NCBI RefSeq assembly: GCF_025244825.1
Contig: NZ_CP104263.1
Location: forward strand, 2,914,001 to 2,978,000
Direction of reading: 5' to 3'
DNA length: 64,000 nt
From: Arthrobacter jinronghuae
GTDB lineage: Bacteria > Actinomycetota > Actinomycetes > Actinomycetales > Micrococcaceae
The notes under the pieces are model-generated. The model was not told the origin of the DNA. It ran no database searches and saw nothing but the letters and a program-made list of their open reading frames with translations. The stretch's first letter is position 1. Each line of letters opens with the position of its first letter. Position numbers and translations under genes: made by a program. This document shows, piece by piece, positions 8,640 to 17,216 of the stretch.

Positions 8640-9082
8640 TGGGACTCGGTTCCGGCACCCCCGCGCCGCGCACTCCCCCGCCTCGCACCCGCCCTCCCGG
8701 CATCATCCGGGCGGCGGCTGCCGCCTGGCTCGTGGCGGCCGTCCTGGTCGCCGTTGCGGGCATTTCGTTTATCGTCTCGGCCCGAACGCAGCATCAGGAC
8801 AGCGCTGCACTGACGATGATGGGTGCCCTTGCCCTGGTCCTCGCTGCACTGAGCGCCTACAGCGTGCTGCGGCTGCGGGCCGGTAAGCGCAGCGCCCGGG
8901 AAACACTCAGCAGTATCGGTGTGATTGCCGGGTTCCCCCTGCTTTTCCGCGGCCCGGCGTTAGTGGCCGTAGGACTGGTGCTGCTGGCCTGCACGGCGTT
9001 GCTCTGGCTGCCGCAGAGCAGCAGGTATTTCCAGCTCCGGGACCCGAAGAAGCGTGCCGCTAAGGGCCGCCGGCCCCGTTAG
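8639..9082 (+). CDS. Small hypothetical membrane protein
   Basis: 147 residues; the start codon overlaps the stop of the amidohydrolase, so translation is probably coupled. The N-terminus is proline-rich (PAPRTPPPRTRPP). Three or four hydrophobic segments follow (about residues 25-48, 60-75, 92-125), then a basic tail KKRAAKGRRPR that should stay in the cytoplasm. No family recognised. The arrangement suggests a membrane partner of the amidohydrolase, or simply a neighbour. Confidence 0.7.
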   Translation: MGLGSGTPAPRTPPPRTRPPGIIRAAAAAWLVAAVLVAVAGISFIVSARTQHQDSAALTMMGALALVLAALSAYSVLRLRAGKRSARETLSSIGVIAGFPLLFRGPALVAVGLVLLACTALLWLPQSSRYFQLRDPKKRAAKGRRPR

Positions 9083-9427
9083 CCGCCTTTTCGGGTTGCC
9101 TCCCTGCACCGCTGCCGGCACAACTTCCACCCAATGCTGCTTGGTGCTCCCGAGGTCCCCTCGCTTTGGGGAGATCCCTGCGGTTTGTGACAAATCCTGC
9201 TGGGCGCGGCGCAGGGATCCGGACATCCCGCGGGGAATCGGACAAACCGCAGGGATTCCGACGGTCAGGTGCTGATGCTCCCTGCCTGTGCGGCCACAGC
9301 CCCACCAGTGGGGGCGGTTGATGCTGCTGAGGTCCTGGGCGACCGCCGGGTGGGAAATCCTGCGGGCAGTTCCTGCCAAACCTCCCACCGGCCCCTCCCC
9401 CGCCGGGCCGCAAGGCCCGCCGCAGAG
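9083..9427. repeat. Intergenic region with clustered inverted repeats
   Basis: 345 bases without a gene, between convergent genes. It holds a perfect 15-bp inverted repeat (ATCCCTGCGGTTTGT at 9174-9188 and its complement at 9242-9256). Further partial copies of the ATCC-TGCGG unit occur in both orientations between and around the arms (for example GCAGGGATCC near 9211 and AATCCTGCGGGC near 9357). There is also a small TCCCC/GGGGA hairpin (9156-9172) and a GNRA-loop hairpin at 9404-9419. It looks like a palindromic repetitive element. Confidence 0.5.
9404..9419 (-). terminator. Short GC hairpin after metB
   Basis: CGGGCC/GGCCCG arms around a 4-base loop, 9 bases beyond the metB stop. There is no T run, so it is only a possible terminator. 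Confidence 0.35.
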
Positions 9428-10573
9428 CTAGAGCTGCCCCAGCGCCTGGTCGAGGTCCGCAATCAGGTCCTCGACGTCCTCCAGGCCAACCGACAGCCGC
9501 AGGAGGTTCTCCGGTACGGCCAGCTCGGTGCCCTTGACCGAGGCATGGGTCATTTCCGAGGGGTAGTTCATCAGGGACTCCACCCCGCCCAGCGACTCAG
9601 CCAGCAGGAACAGCCGCGTGGATTCCGCCACCTTCCGGGCCGCAGCCTCGCCGCCCTTGAAGGACACCGAAACCATGCCGCCGAAGTCCTTCATCTGGGC
9701 CTTGGCCAGGTCATGCCCCGGATGCTCTTCCAGCCCCGGATACAACACCTGGTCCACGGCGGGCTGTTCCTTGAGCCACTTCGCCACGGTCATGGCAGTA
9801 GCCGAATGCCGGTCCATCCGCACCGCGAGGGTCTTCAGCCCGCGGGTGGTCAGCCAGGCCTCCATCGGCGCCGATACCGCACCGACGGCAAACTGAATGA
9901 ACCCGACCTCCTCCGCCATGGCGTCGTCGTTCAGGATTACGGCACCTCCCACGGCGTCGGAATGCCCGCCGATGTACTTGGTGGTCGAGTGCACAACGAC
10001 GTCGGCGCCCAGGGCCAGCGGCTGCTGCAGGTACGGCGACGCAAAGGTGTTGTCGACCACCAGGAGAGCGCCGGCGTCGTGCGCTGCCTGCGCCGTTGCG
10101 GCAATATCGCTGATTTTCATCATCGGGTTCGACGGCGTTTCCAGCCACACCAGCTTCGTGTTCCCGGCCGCAACGGCAGCCGCGATAGCTGCGGCGTCGG
10201 ACATATCCACCGCCGTATTGGTAATCCCCCACTTGCCCAGCACCTTGTTGATGAGGCGGTAGGTTCCGCCGTAGGCATCGTTGCCCAGGACGATGTGGTC
10301 TCCGGGGGCAAGCAGCCCGCGGATCAGGGCATCCTCGGCGGCAAGCCCGGAGCTGAAGGAGAAGGCATGCTTTCCGCCTTCCAGGGCAGCGAGCTGCTGC
10401 TGCAGCGAATCGCGGGTGGGGTTGGTGCCGCGGCCGTACTCATAGCCGTTGCGCAGGCCGCCGATGCCGTCCTGGGCGTAGGTGGTGCTCTGGTAGAGGG
10501 GCGGAATGACTGCGCCGGTGGTGGGATCCGGTTCCTGCCCCGCATGGATGGCGCGGGTGCTGAAGCTGGTCAT
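9428..10573 (-). CDS. metB: Cystathionine gamma-synthase / gamma-lyase type PLP enzyme
   Basis: 381 residues from the ATG at 10573, behind AAGGAGAACACC. It is a Cys/Met-metabolism PLP enzyme: YEYGRGTNPTR, SSGLAAEDA, LETPSNP, VVDNTFASP, and the PLP lysine in STTKYIGGHSD (Lys199). It is closest in style to actinobacterial MetB, which can make cystathionine from an activated homoserine and cysteine or cleave cystathionine. It lies 70 bases downstream of cbs on the same strand. That pairing supports a role in reverse transsulfuration (homocysteine to cystathionine to cysteine). Synthase versus lyase activity cannot be decided from sequence. Confidence 0.9.
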   Translation of the reverse strand: MTSFSTRAIHAGQEPDPTTGAVIPPLYQSTTYAQDGIGGLRNGYEYGRGTNPTRDSLQQQLAALEGGKHAFSFSSGLAAEDALIRGLLAPGDHIVLGNDAYGGTYRLINKVLGKWGITNTAVDMSDAAAIAAAVAAGNTKLVWLETPSNPMMKISDIAATAQAAHDAGALLVVDNTFASPYLQQPLALGADVVVHSTTKYIGGHSDAVGGAVILNDDAMAEEVGFIQFAVGAVSAPMEAWLTTRGLKTLAVRMDRHSATAMTVAKWLKEQPAVDQVLYPGLEEHPGHDLAKAQMKDFGGMVSVSFKGGEAAARKVAESTRLFLLAESLGGVESLMNYPSEMTHASVKGTELAVPENLLRLSVGLEDVEDLIADLDQALGQL

Positions 10574-10643
10574 GGTGTTCTCCTTGCGCCGGCCGGAGCC
10601 GGCAGGTTGGTACAAAACAGCGCACCTGCGAAGGTGTGCCGGG

Positions 10644-12023
10644 TTAGAGGCTCAGGTACGAAAGTAGGTCGTGCCGGGTCAGCATGCCAACGGCCGTGCC
10701 ATCGGACGTAACCATGACGGCGTCGTCCTCCTGCAGCTTCGAACGGGCAGCGGCCACGGTGTCCCCCGTACCGACAAAGACCGGACGCGGCCCCATGTGC
10801 TCGCTGATCCGATCCGTAGGCTTGGCCTCGCCGCGGAAAAGCTTCTCCGTCAGCGAGCGCTCATCCACCGAGCCGAGGACTTCGCCCAGGACCACCGGCG
10901 GTTCCTGCGAGAGGACAGGCAGGTAGGAGACCCCGTATTCATTCAGGATGGCGATGACATCCCGCACGGTTTCGTTCGGATGGGTGTGGACCAGTTCAGG
11001 CAGCGAACCGTCCTTGGTGGCCAGCACGTCGCGGACGGTGGCCTGCTCCCCGCCGTCCTGCAGGAAACCGTAGGAGCGCATCCAGTCGTCATTGAAGATC
11101 TTGCCCATATACCCGCGGCCGCTGTCCGGCAGCAGGACCACGACGACGTCGTCGGGCCCCAGCGAGCGCGCTACCTCAAGGGCCGCCGTCACAGCCATGC
11201 CCGAGGATCCGCCTACCAGCAGGCCTTCCTCCCGGGCCAGCCGGCGGGTCATCGCGAAGGACTCTGCGTCCTTCACGGCAATCACCTGATCGGGCACGGA
11301 CGGGTCATAGTTGTCCGGCCACATGTCCTCCCCCACGCCTTCCACGAAATAGGGGCGCCCGGCACCGCCGGAATACACGGAGCCGTCCGGGTCCGCGGCA
11401 ATCACGCGCACCGGCCCGCTGGCACGGTCCGCGGAGACCTCCTTCAGGTAGCGTCCGGTGCCGGTGATGGTGCCGCCCGTACCGGCACCTGCCACGAAGT
11501 GGGTCACCCGGCCGTCTGTATCTGCCCAGATTTCCGGTCCCGTGGATTCGTAGTGGCTGGCCGGGGCCGACGGGTTGGAGAACTGGTCCGGCTTGTACGC
11601 GCCGTCGATCTCACGCACCAACCGGTCGGAGACCCCGTAGTAGGAGTCGGGGCTGTCCGGAGCGACCGCCGTCGGGGTGACCACCACTTCGGCACCGTAC
11701 GCACGCAGCACGTCCCGCTTCTCCACCCCCACTTTGTCCGGGGTAACGAAGATGCATTTATAGCCCTTCTGCTGGGCCACCAGCGCCAGTCCGACGCCGG
11801 TGTTGCCGCTGGTGGGCTCAACCACCGTGCCGCCGGGCAGCAGCTTCCCCTCACGCTCGGCCGTGTCGATCATCTTCACGGCAATGCGGTCCTTCACGGA
11901 TCCGCCCGGGTTCAGGTACTCCAGCTTCACCAGGACGGTGGCACTGATGCCCTCGGTCACGTGGTGGAGCTTCACCAAGGGAGTGTTGCCGATCAGGTCC
12001 AGGACGGTATTGGCATACTTCAT
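10644..12023 (-). CDS. cbs: Cystathionine beta-synthase
   Basis: 459 residues from the ATG at 12023 (MKYANTVLDLIGNTPLVKL); upstream codons lack family similarity. The fold-II PLP domain shows PGGSVKDR with the PLP lysine at 44, EPTSGNTG and the phosphate loop GTGGTITGTG. Two CBS domains occupy about residues 335-459 (VRDVLATKDGSLPELV, then KPTDRISEHMGPRPV), as in eukaryotic and actinobacterial enzymes. It lacks the N-terminal heme region. The reaction condenses serine and homocysteine to cystathionine. The CBS pair may bind an adenosyl ligand for regulation. Likely first gene of a cbs-metB operon. Confidence 0.93.
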   Translation of the reverse strand: MKYANTVLDLIGNTPLVKLHHVTEGISATVLVKLEYLNPGGSVKDRIAVKMIDTAEREGKLLPGGTVVEPTSGNTGVGLALVAQQKGYKCIFVTPDKVGVEKRDVLRAYGAEVVVTPTAVAPDSPDSYYGVSDRLVREIDGAYKPDQFSNPSAPASHYESTGPEIWADTDGRVTHFVAGAGTGGTITGTGRYLKEVSADRASGPVRVIAADPDGSVYSGGAGRPYFVEGVGEDMWPDNYDPSVPDQVIAVKDAESFAMTRRLAREEGLLVGGSSGMAVTAALEVARSLGPDDVVVVLLPDSGRGYMGKIFNDDWMRSYGFLQDGGEQATVRDVLATKDGSLPELVHTHPNETVRDVIAILNEYGVSYLPVLSQEPPVVLGEVLGSVDERSLTEKLFRGEAKPTDRISEHMGPRPVFVGTGDTVAAARSKLQEDDAVMVTSDGTAVGMLTRHDLLSYLSL

Positions 12024-12147
12024 GTGACCCACGGTACTTCTTTGTCTCCGCTGTGGCATGGGGGACGGAACGCGGCGTAGCAAAAGCCACATCCGGGCGG
12101 CCAGGAGTGCGGGCAGTAGCGGGGGTGGTCCGTGCAACGATAGTTGC

Positions 12148-13128
12148 ATGTCCTTCACTGCCGCTGTTCCAGCGCTGCAGCAGGCTCCGTCCGGTCTGGT
12201 GCGCTACTGGGAGTCCCCCGCCCCGTACTGCCTGCAGACTTCGCTGCGCATCCTGGTGCGCGGTAAGCAGGATCCGACCATCCGCCTCGGTCCGGGCGTT
12301 GCCTGGCTGGCTTTCCTCACCCCGGAGGGCCCGGCCACCCTGAACCTTCGGGAGGAACCTGTCCCCGCCCCCGGCGCACGGGTCCGCGCCCAGGCCTGGG
12401 GACCGGGTGCCCGGTGCGCGCTGGACTCGGTACCCGCCCTGCTGGGCGAACACGACGACTGGTCCGGTTTTGACGACGACGCGTTCCTCGCCACCCTGCC
12501 CCGGTTGGTCACCGAAACCCGGCGCCGAAACCCCTCCCTGCGGCTGCCGAGCACGGGCCGGATCATGGACAGCCTGATCCCTGTGGTGCTGGAGCAGAAA
12601 GTCACCGTGCTGGAGGCCTACTACGCATGGCGCTACCTTGTGACCCGCTACGGCGTAGAGGCACCCGGCCCGGCGCCGTCGGGCATGAAAGCCGCCCCGG
12701 CCCCGGAAACCTGGCGGAAGATCCCCAGCTGGGACTGGCACCAGGCACGGGTGGACCTTTCCCGTTCCACCACCATCCTGCGGGCCTGTGCGCTCGCCTC
12801 GGGGCTGGAGCGGCTGGCAGAGGATCCACTCGGCGAGGACCTGACCGCCAAGCTCTGCTCGGTTCCGGGAATCGGAGCGTGGAGCGCTGCGGAAATCACC
12901 CAGCGGACACACGGTGCTCCGGATTCGGTCTCCGTTGGCGACTATCATCTGGCCGCCTACGTTGGCGCGGCACTCACCGGGAAGCGGACCGACGACGCCG
13001 GCATGCTGGAGCTGCTCGCACCCTGGCAGGGACACCGCCAGCGGGTGGTGCGGATGATCATGCTCAGCGGTTACCGCAAGCCCACCTACGGACCGAAGCT
13101 CGCCCCGATGGACCACCGCCGCCGCTGA
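12148..13128 (+). CDS. DNA-3-methyladenine glycosylase-like HhH-GPD protein
   Basis: 326 residues from the ATG at 12148 (MSFTAAVPALQ). The helix-hairpin-helix LCSVPGIGAWSAAEI is followed by the catalytic aspartate in SVGDYHL (Asp265), the layout of AlkA/OGG-type base-excision glycosylases. No Fe-S cysteine cluster. It should remove alkylated purines in the cytosol. It is divergent from cbs, with 124 bases between them holding both promoters. Confidence 0.88.
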   Translation: MSFTAAVPALQQAPSGLVRYWESPAPYCLQTSLRILVRGKQDPTIRLGPGVAWLAFLTPEGPATLNLREEPVPAPGARVRAQAWGPGARCALDSVPALLGEHDDWSGFDDDAFLATLPRLVTETRRRNPSLRLPSTGRIMDSLIPVVLEQKVTVLEAYYAWRYLVTRYGVEAPGPAPSGMKAAPAPETWRKIPSWDWHQARVDLSRSTTILRACALASGLERLAEDPLGEDLTAKLCSVPGIGAWSAAEITQRTHGAPDSVSVGDYHLAAYVGAALTGKRTDDAGMLELLAPWQGHRQRVVRMIMLSGYRKPTYGPKLAPMDHRRR

Positions 13129-13245
13129 GGCAGGGTGCCTGTCCCGGGTCGGGTCCCGGGTCGGCGGCAACGAAATTCCCCGCTCGCAGAGCTCACAGGA
13201 AATATTAAAGCCGCCTCCTCCGGACCCCTCTCCAGCGAATGCACG

Positions 13246-14898
13246 CTAGGAGGCTGCTGGTTCCCCGCTGGCTGCCAGCCCGCTGACCGCTTCCTCACGC
13301 ATGGCCACCTTGCGGATTTTGCCTGAGACCGTCATGGGGAAGCTGCCGCGGATCTGCACGTACCGGGGAATCTTGTAGTGGGCCAGCCGGTCACGGCAGA
13401 ACTCGGCAATGGCCGCCGCATCCGGTTCAGGTGCACCGGGGACCGGAATGATGCAGGCCATGAGCTCCTCTCCGTACCGCTCATCCGGAACGCCGATCAC
13501 CTGGACATCGGAGATCGAAGGGTGCGTGTAGAGGAACTCCTCGATCTCCCGCGGATAGATGTTCTCCCCGCCGCGGATGACCATGTCCTTGATGCGTCCC
13601 TCCACGCTGACGTAGCCCTCTTCGTCCATCCGGGCCAGGTCCCCGGTATGCATCCAGCCGTCGGCGTCGATCGCCTGGGCGGTTGCCTCCGGCTGGTTCC
13701 AGTACCCGGCCATCACGCTGTAGCCGCGGGTGCACAGTTCACCGATTTCTCCGTAGGGCACCTGCTCCCCTGTTCCGGGATCCACCACTTGGCTTTCCAA
13801 ATGGGGCATGGTGCGTCCCACGGTGCGGGTGCGGCGCACCAGCGAGTCCCCGCGCCGGGTCATGGTGGAAACCGGCGAGGTTTCGGTCATCCCGTAGCAA
13901 ATAGCCACTTCGGCCATATTCATCTCGCCGATCACCCGTTTCATGATCTCCTCGGGGCAGGGCGAACCGGCCATCACGCCGGTCCGGAGCGAGGAAAGGT
14001 CGTACCGGCCGAACTCCGGCAGCCCCAGTTCGGCAATGAACATGGTCGGCACCCCGTACAGGGACGTGCCCCTGTACGTTTCGACGGCGGCGAGCGCCCG
14101 GCCGGCGTCGAAGGTCCGGGACGGAATGATGGTGGCGGCGCCGTGCGAAAGGGCTGCAAGGTTACCGATGACCATCCCGAAGCAGTGGTAGAACGGCACC
14201 GGAAGCACCACGCGGTCCGCTTCGGTGTAGCCCAGCAGTTCGCCGATGAAGTAGCCGTTGTTCAGGATGTTCGAATGGGTCAGCGTTGCACCCTTGGGGA
14301 AGCCGGTGGTTCCGGAGGTGTACTGGATGTTGATGGGGTCCCCGGGCTGCAGTCCAGCCATCCGTTCCGCCAGGGCAGCTGCCCCCGGCTCACCTGTTTC
14401 CCTTCCCTCCGCAGCCAGCACCTCGAAGCTGTCGGCACCGACCCCGGATAGGAATACCAGCGTCTCCAAGCCGGCCCCGGTTTCGAGGGCGCTCCGAGCC
14501 ATGGCCTCGTAGTCGTTGCGCTGGTCGCTCGGGGCGGTGAGCAGCATCCGCATTCCACTCTGTTTCACCACGAAGTCCAGTTCCGCCTGCCGATAGGCCG
14601 GGTTGACGTTTACCAGGATGGCACCGGCCTTGGCAGTGGCGTACTGGGCAATGGTCCATTCCGCACAGTTGGGTGACCAGATGCCCACCCGGTCCCCTGC
14701 TTGGATCCCTCGGGCCATCAGGCCGGCCGCGACGTCGTTGACCTGCCGGTCCAGTTCGGCATAGGTCCAGGACCGGCCGGTGGGGGCATCGATCAGCGCG
14801 GTGGCATCGGGAAAGCGGCGGACGGTCCGCTCAAAATTTTCTCCGATGGTTTCCGCCAACAAGGGAATCTGCGACGGGGAAGCGGCGTATGAGGACAA
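13246..14898 (-). CDS. AMP-dependent acyl-CoA synthetase (FadD-type)
   Basis: 550 residues from the TTG at 14898, preceded by AAAGGAGCCTGCC; the upstream ATG at 14946 has no comparable site. ANL-superfamily motifs are present: the P-loop YTSGTTGFPKGATLTH, ICYGMTETSP, WMHTGDLARMDEEGY, GRIKDMVIRGGENIYP and the catalytic lysine near the end in SGKIRK. It activates a carboxylic acid to acyl-AMP and then acyl-CoA; length and motifs fit medium/long-chain fatty-acid CoA ligases. No neighbouring beta-oxidation genes, so the chain preference is unknown. Confidence 0.92.
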   Translation of the reverse strand: MSSYAASPSQIPLLAETIGENFERTVRRFPDATALIDAPTGRSWTYAELDRQVNDVAAGLMARGIQAGDRVGIWSPNCAEWTIAQYATAKAGAILVNVNPAYRQAELDFVVKQSGMRMLLTAPSDQRNDYEAMARSALETGAGLETLVFLSGVGADSFEVLAAEGRETGEPGAAALAERMAGLQPGDPINIQYTSGTTGFPKGATLTHSNILNNGYFIGELLGYTEADRVVLPVPFYHCFGMVIGNLAALSHGAATIIPSRTFDAGRALAAVETYRGTSLYGVPTMFIAELGLPEFGRYDLSSLRTGVMAGSPCPEEIMKRVIGEMNMAEVAICYGMTETSPVSTMTRRGDSLVRRTRTVGRTMPHLESQVVDPGTGEQVPYGEIGELCTRGYSVMAGYWNQPEATAQAIDADGWMHTGDLARMDEEGYVSVEGRIKDMVIRGGENIYPREIEEFLYTHPSISDVQVIGVPDERYGEELMACIIPVPGAPEPDAAAIAEFCRDRLAHYKIPRYVQIRGSFPMTVSGKIRKVAMREEAVSGLAASGEPAAS

Positions 14899-15028
14899 GG
14901 CAGGCTCCTTTGGCTGCGGGACAGGTGGCGGCAACGCTATCAACACTTTGCTTCCCTGCGAAGGGAGCGCCTGATCTTGCCGAGCGCGCCCCGCGACGGC
15001 GGTCTTGAGAAAGTCCTATGGTGGGGAA

Positions 15029-15319
15029 ATGACTGAAGAAACCAATACCCCCATCAATCTCCGCGCCACTATGGTCCCGAACGCCGGTGAACACACGCGG
15101 GTGAAGCTGGCCCTGGACATCGCCATTGAGCAGGTACGGATGGAACCGGGCTGCCTGCGCTACGAAATCATTGAGGACTCGGAGTCGGCAATTGTGCTGG
15201 CGGAACAGTGGGCCTCCCGCGAGGACCTGGAGCGCCACGCACGCGGTGCCGCCCTCCAGGACCTGCAGGAATCCCTCAGCGCACTGCTGGCCGAACCGCT
15301 GAAGGTGGAACAGGTCTAA
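15029..15319 (+). CDS. Antibiotic biosynthesis monooxygenase (ABM) domain protein
   Basis: 96 residues from the ATG at 15029; the upstream ATG at 15005 is a poorer choice. It has the single ABM/dimeric alpha-beta-barrel pattern: an initial strand with NLRATMVPNAG, a helix, GCLRYEIIEDSES, ASREDLERHARG and a final helix. Such small proteins include quinone and heme monooxygenases such as YgiN, and many of unknown function. Convergent with the ammonium transporter, with only 22 bases between stops. Confidence 0.8.
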   Translation: MTEETNTPINLRATMVPNAGEHTRVKLALDIAIEQVRMEPGCLRYEIIEDSESAIVLAEQWASREDLERHARGAALQDLQESLSALLAEPLKVEQV

Positions 15320-15341
15320 CCGTTCATCAGTACGGGATGGC

Positions 15342-16928
15342 TCAGTACGGAATGACAGAGAGCCGGTAAATCGAATCCGGTTCCGCCCCGAAGCGCTTCA
15401 GGACGGCCACCACTGCTTCCTCGTGCTCTTCGTCCACCGCGGCCTGCACCCGCAGCCGGTCCTCAAAGTCGATTCTCCGCTTTTCGCTGCGGAAAGCCTC
15501 GGTACGGACGGTTCCGGTGTAGGCCGCGGCGTCGGACATCTCCAGGGATCGCGCGCCGGCCATCAGCAACGCGTCCCGCAGGCCGTCAACCCGATCCGTA
15601 TTGACCACGGCGCTGACCAGCCGGCTGGAACGCCCCCGCCGGGCATCTTCGGCGCCCTCGCTGGCCGCCCGGCCCGCCGTTGCGGGGCGGGCGCTAATGC
15701 CGCTCAGGGAGTATGCGGAGGCACCCTGCTGGACCCGGTCCTGGTCCTCCTGGTCGGGCCCGGCCTCTTTCAGCCCAATGGTGCGGGAAATAATGACGGC
15801 CACAATCCAGCTCAGCACGAAGGAAAAGAGCACCACGGAGACTATGGCCACCGTCTGGTGCCACAGGAGCACTCCGCCGCCGCCGGAGAAGATGCCGTCG
15901 TCACTGACGGGGTTTACCGAGCTGTCGGCGAAGAAACCCAGCAGGAACGAACCCAGCACGCCGCCCACAAAATGGACGGCGATCACGTCCAGTGCGTCGT
16001 CGTAGCGCAGCACATGCTTGAGCCGGACAGCCACCGCACAGAGGCAGCCGGCGATCAGTCCGATCAGGAGGGCTGCGCCGGTGCCCACGTACCCGGCGCA
16101 GGGGGTAATCGTCGCCAGTCCGGCCACGGCGCCGGAGACGGCACCCACCAAGGTGCAGCGCCCATTGCCTATCCGTTCCACGAGCAGCCAGGTAAGCATC
16201 GCGGCCGCCCCTGCCACGTGGGTATTGATCAGGGCCTGCGCGGCAATGCCGTTGGCCTGAAGCCCGTCTCCCGCGTTAAAGCCAAACCACCCGAACCAAA
16301 GGATGCCGCCGCCAACCAGCATCAGCGGAAGGTTGTTCGGTGAGGTCCGGAGGTTCGGCCAGCCGCGCCGCCGGCCAACCACCAGCAGCACCGCCACCGT
16401 TGCTGCGCCTGCAGAGGCATGGACCACCATGCCGCCGGCCCAATCCTGGGCACCAAGTTGGAACAGCCATCCTTTGGGATGCCAGAGCCAGCGCGCCACC
16501 TGCGGGTACACCAGAATGGAAAATGCGGCCAGGAACACCACCCATCCGCCGAACCGGAGCCGGCCCGCCGTCGCTCCCGTAAGCAGCGCAGGCGTAATTA
16601 CGGCGAACATCATCTGGTAGGCCACGAAGGCGAGCGTCGGTATGGTCACACCCGCGGCCACCGAATGGAACTGCGGGGTGTCGAGCTCGAGCAGCGCAAA
16701 GGCGTCGAAGTCGCCGACCACGGAATTGCCCTTATTGCTGAACGCCAGCGTGTACCCCACCAGCACCCAGGTCAGGGAAATGATCCCCAGCGGAATGATG
16801 TTCTGCATCATCATGGTCAGGACGTTGCGTACCGGCACCATCCCGCCGTAAAAGAGGGCCAGCCCCGGTGTCATAAACAGCACGAGCCCCGCACAGACCA
16901 ACACCCATGCCGTGTCCGCCCCGTTCAT
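15342..16928 (-). CDS. Ammonium transporter (Amt) fused to a P-II-like domain
   Basis: 528 residues, about 100 longer than a typical Amt. Residues 1-385 form the 11-helix ammonium channel with the twin histidines in MVVHASAG (His170) and IAVHFVGG (His319). A polar linker covers about 386-435. Residues 436-528 (RLVSAVVNTDRVDGLRDAL to the end) read as a P-II/GlnB-type ferredoxin fold: TEAFRSEKRRIDF aligns with the T-loop TELYRGAEYVVDF, but the modified Tyr51 is replaced by Arg, and the GKIGDGK B-loop is missing. The tail may gate the channel in cis without uridylylation or ATP. No separate glnK is visible. Confidence 0.88.
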   Translation of the reverse strand: MNGADTAWVLVCAGLVLFMTPGLALFYGGMVPVRNVLTMMMQNIIPLGIISLTWVLVGYTLAFSNKGNSVVGDFDAFALLELDTPQFHSVAAGVTIPTLAFVAYQMMFAVITPALLTGATAGRLRFGGWVVFLAAFSILVYPQVARWLWHPKGWLFQLGAQDWAGGMVVHASAGAATVAVLLVVGRRRGWPNLRTSPNNLPLMLVGGGILWFGWFGFNAGDGLQANGIAAQALINTHVAGAAAMLTWLLVERIGNGRCTLVGAVSGAVAGLATITPCAGYVGTGAALLIGLIAGCLCAVAVRLKHVLRYDDALDVIAVHFVGGVLGSFLLGFFADSSVNPVSDDGIFSGGGGVLLWHQTVAIVSVVLFSFVLSWIVAVIISRTIGLKEAGPDQEDQDRVQQGASAYSLSGISARPATAGRAASEGAEDARRGRSSRLVSAVVNTDRVDGLRDALLMAGARSLEMSDAAAYTGTVRTEAFRSEKRRIDFEDRLRVQAAVDEEHEEAVVAVLKRFGAEPDSIYRLSVIPY

Positions 16929-17139
16929 GCCGGGCCCCGCATGGATATGGCTGTACCGGTACCGGTTCTTTCGGTGCTTATCGTCCCGCTGCTGCCGTAC
17001 ATGTGGTCCCCGCTTCCAACCCCTTTAGAGGGGCCGTTGGCATTCGAGTGGCGGGGCCCGGAAACCCGGTGCCGGCGCCCGGACACGTCGAGCTTACCGC
17101 CGGGCCGCAGGGCATCAGAAGGGAACGGGCACAGAGCGA
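16929..17139. other. Amt upstream region
   Basis: About 210 non-coding bases ahead of the amt start (16928, minus strand). They contain a tandem ACCGGT pair near 16957 and a CCCCT/AGGGG mini-palindrome near 17025. No recognisable AmtR, GlnR or NtrC box was found. Confidence 0.3.
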
Positions 17140-17176
17140 AGCCGGCGGGGCCGAATTGGTTTCGGTCCCGCCGGCT
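17140..17176 (-). terminator. Long GC hairpin after fdhA
   Basis: A 16-bp stem with one mismatch (arms 17140-17155 and 17161-17176, loop TTGGT) lies 40 bases past the fdhA stop. A second hairpin, CTCGCC/GGCGAG with an inner CCGGG/CCCGG (17175-17208), sits in front of it. Neither has a clear T run. Confidence 0.55.
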
Positions 17177-17216
17177 CGCCTGTTCTCCGGGCGCGCTTAC
17201 CCGGCGAGAGGACGCG

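Noticed and set aside
11851..13170. Minus-strand frame of 439 codons over cbs start and the glycosylase gene
   Set aside because: Antisense shadow of the glycosylase gene; no start signal and no domain.
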